DNA from: Terriglobia bacterium
Lineage (GTDB): Bacteria; Acidobacteriota; Terriglobia; UBA7540
Assembly: GCA_030040515.1 (NCBI GenBank)
Contig: JASHTO010000179.1
Location: 1 to 7,535, forward strand
Direction: 5' to 3'
DNA: 7,535 bases
Numbering within the stretch: the stretch's first letter is position 1; each line of letters begins with the position of its first letter. This document shows, piece after piece, positions 5,992-7,535 of the stretch. A program made the position numbers and the translations under genes. The notes beneath the pieces are model-generated. The model saw only the letters and a program-made list of their open reading frames with translations. It searched no databases and had not been told where the DNA came from.

Positions 5992-7251
5992 CTAATGGAT
6001 GTGCTTAACTTTCTTCTTCATATAGTCCATTAAAAGATACTGTCCCAGGGTATAAGGAGTTGTGAAATAGGCCTTCCCGCGGCAGATTTCCGTTACCTTC
6101 TGCACGAAATTGATCAGTCCATAATCCTGCGCCAGCATGAAAGTGTTGATCAGAATGCCGTTGCGGCGGCAGCGCGCCACTTCGTGCAGAGTTTCCGAAA
6201 CTACCAGGGGGTCAAGTCCAAAGGCGTTTTTATAAATTCGCCCGTCCTCGAGCGTGAGGGCTGAGGGCTTGCCGTCGGTGATCATCACGATCTGCCGCAT
6301 GTCTTTTTTCTGGCGCGAAAGCAAACGTTGGGCCAGGCGCAGCCCCTCACGCGTGTTGGTGTAATAAGGCCCCACGCGCACGCGCGCCAATTCCGCCAGG
6401 GGCATCTCCTCGGCCGTGTCGTGGAACAGGACCAAGTGCAGCGTGTCGCCCGGATACTGGGTGCGAATCAGGTGGGTTAGGGCGAGCGCGACTTTCTTCG
6501 CGGGAGTGAAGCGGTCCTCGCCGTACAAAATCATGCTGTGGCTGCAATCGAGCATCAACACGGTGGCGCAGGAACTCTGGTATTCACACTGGTGAACTTG
6601 CAAATCCTGGTAATCGAGTTCCAGCGGCGTCTTCAGTCCGTTGCGGCGGATGGAGGAAAGCAGCGTGGCATTGACATCCAGGTTCAGCGTGTCGCCGAAT
6701 TCATAGCGGCGGCTGGAGCCTTCGGATTCGACGCCGGTGGAAAGCTCACGCGTGTCATGCCGGCCGAAGCTGGATTTTCCAAGCGAGCCGAGCAGATCGC
6801 GCAAGGTCTTGAATCCCAAAAAATCGAGCGCCTTGTCAGTAATTTCAAATTTGGCCTTGGTCTCCCGCGGCCCTGCCGAGGGCTCGCCCTCGCGTTCGAG
6901 AATCTGGCCCTGCGTCGGGTTCGGCTGTTCGACGGTGACGTAGCCTTCCTCGGAAAGGCGCTGGAGCAGTTGGTCGATCTTTTTCCCCAACTCCGAGTTC
7001 TGGTAATCCTGCCAGTTCTGGAGCATCTGCTCCACCAGGTTGTCGGGAATTTTCCCCTGCTCGCGCAGCGCTTCCAGCAGCGCCTGATGGAGTTGCTCCA
7101 TCGTGCGCTCGGGGTCCATATCGTAAACGCTTTGGTATTGGTTGTAGAACCCGCTGTCGAGCAGGAAATCCTGAAGCATCTGGAGCAGGTCTTCAGCGCT
7201 CAGATCGTCGAAGGGGTCGGGAACGTATTTGGAATACTTGACATACTTCAT
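5992..7251 (-). CDS. VWA-domain protein, partner of a MoxR-type AAA+ ATPase
   Basis: A 419-residue soluble protein. The N-terminal half (1-220) is charged and helical, rich in Gln, Leu and Glu (for example LLQMLQDFLLDSGF), and probably mediates protein contacts. The C-terminal half (about 228-405) is a von Willebrand factor A domain. Its metal-ion-dependent adhesion site is intact: D235-x-S237-x-S239 in MLDCSHSM, a Thr near 298-300 (YYTNTREG) and D326 in ITDGKPS. No signal peptide or transmembrane segment is seen. Proteins of this design work with MoxR/Mg-chelatase-like AAA+ ATPases in chaperone-like remodelling or metal insertion, and the end of such an ATPase gene lies just upstream. The ATG at 7249-7251 is the first start after an in-frame TGA located about 12 codons upstream, so the N-terminus is secure even though its ribosome binding site is weak. 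The client protein is unknown. Confidence 0.88.
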   Translation of the reverse strand: MKYVKYSKYVPDPFDDLSAEDLLQMLQDFLLDSGFYNQYQSVYDMDPERTMEQLHQALLEALREQGKIPDNLVEQMLQNWQDYQNSELGKKIDQLLQRLSEEGYVTVEQPNPTQGQILEREGEPSAGPRETKAKFEITDKALDFLGFKTLRDLLGSLGKSSFGRHDTRELSTGVESEGSSRRYEFGDTLNLDVNATLLSSIRRNGLKTPLELDYQDLQVHQCEYQSSCATVLMLDCSHSMILYGEDRFTPAKKVALALTHLIRTQYPGDTLHLVLFHDTAEEMPLAELARVRVGPYYTNTREGLRLAQRLLSRQKKDMRQIVMITDGKPSALTLEDGRIYKNAFGLDPLVVSETLHEVARCRRNGILINTFMLAQDYGLINFVQKVTEICRGKAYFTTPYTLGQYLLMDYMKKKVKHIH

Positions 7252-7270
7252 GGCGCACAGCCCACAGTCG

Positions 7271-7380
7271 GAAACTCGAAATTCGCTTCACCTTGCCTGC
7301 CCTTGCGTTCAAGCTCTCGACGCGCCTTTCTGGGGCACGTGGATCAGATGGGTTTGGACGGGTTTCGAATTTCGAGTTTC
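7271..7380. repeat. 15-bp perfect inverted repeat in the ATPase-VWA spacer
   Basis: GAAACTCGAAATTCG at 7271-7285 is the exact reverse complement of CGAATTTCGAGTTTC at 7366-7380, with 80 bp between. On the - strand the right arm is part of a tandem motif, GAAATTCGAAAC twice with small changes (about 7362-7386). It lies in the 137-bp spacer that would become the VWA mRNA leader. Nothing else is recognisable in this spacer. It may be a copy of a dispersed intergenic repeat; that needs the whole genome to decide. Confidence 0.6.
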
Positions 7381-7388
7381 GAATTTCC

Positions 7389-7535
7389 TCAATTCAGCGG
7401 CCGCCGCCGCGGCGCCATGGGCGTGGGTTCCTCATCGGTGCGCTCGACAGGGCGATGCTCGGTGTGGTAGCCCAACTCCTCGTTGCGGCTGATGCGCTTG
7501 AGCGCATACAAACCTTCCAGAATGAATTCGCCGGC
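7389..7535 (-). CDS. AAA+ ATPase (MoxR/Mg-chelatase-like), C-terminal end, 5' truncated by window edge
   Basis: On the - strand a frame enters from the right edge and runs 48 codons to TGA at 7389-7391. It begins AGEFILEGLYALKRISRNEE and continues with a charged tail (LGYHTEHRPVERTDEEP) ending in an Arg/Pro-rich stretch. The 'FILEGLYALKRISR' helix is what I associate with the C-terminus of Mg-chelatase subunit I/sigma-54-like AAA+ proteins that precede VWA genes. The Walker A and B motifs would lie outside the window, so the call rests on this tail and on the neighbouring VWA gene, 137 bp downstream in the same direction. Codon usage fits the neighbours. The fragment is too short for certainty about the family. 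Confidence 0.6.
   Translation of the reverse strand, partial: AGEFILEGLYALKRISRNEELGYHTEHRPVERTDEEPTPMAPRRRPLN

Noticed and set aside
6538..7470. Long 310-residue open frame on the + strand opposite the VWA gene.
   Set aside because: It mirrors the VWA gene in the antisense frame and has no motif of its own, while the - strand gene has an intact MIDAS motif and a defined start.
1..7535. CRISPR array, insertion sequence or transposase remnants.
   Set aside because: No regularly spaced direct repeats, transposase-like frame or terminal inverted repeats with target duplications were seen. The genes are typical chromosomal ones.

Overview
This window looks like chromosomal DNA from a GC-rich Gram-negative bacterium. 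The outer-membrane barrel ending in Phe, the export signals on two proteins and the overall gene style support that. The MoxR-type ATPase and VWA pair, and the general look of the proteins, remind me of Acidobacteriota. That placement is recognition, not a database result.

Left part (1-2362, + strand): three tightly packed genes form the end of an operon. They are the C-terminal part of a radical SAM enzyme (probably the B12-binding class), a class I SAM-dependent methyltransferase, and a radical SAM enzyme with a C-terminal SPASM/twitch-like cysteine set. The last two overlap by ATGA. This composition suggests modification or biosynthesis of a small molecule, lipid or peptide; the substrate cannot be read from the sequence. 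Middle part (2363-4892, + strand): a 155-bp leader holds three mutually complementary segments, one of which is the Shine-Dalgarno sequence. It is followed by a two-gene unit: an outer-membrane porin-like protein with an N-terminal periplasmic coiled coil, and an exported cupredoxin with a complete type 1 copper ligand set. The two proteins would sit in the outer membrane and the periplasm.

Right of centre (4893-5430): a clear selenocysteine tRNA gene (selC, anticodon TCA, 8+5 acceptor/T architecture, 6-bp D stem with 4-nt loop, 8-bp variable stem). It has a good sigma-70-type promoter (TTGACT, 18 bp, TAGAAT). After it comes a short, very basic 51-residue protein gene and a small hairpin between convergent genes. 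The organism therefore probably decodes UGA as selenocysteine, although no selenoprotein or sel protein gene is visible here.

Right part (5431-7535, - strand): an operon-like run read right to left. It contains the C-terminal end of a MoxR/Mg-chelatase-like AAA+ ATPase, a VWA-domain protein with an intact MIDAS motif, and a cytoplasmic thioredoxin-fold protein with a CPTC active site. The spacer between the first two holds a 15-bp perfect inverted repeat built of GAAATTCGAAAC-like units. The most noteworthy items are selC with its small neighbour gene, the possible RNA switch ahead of the porin, and the porin-cupredoxin and radical SAM-methyltransferase gene sets.
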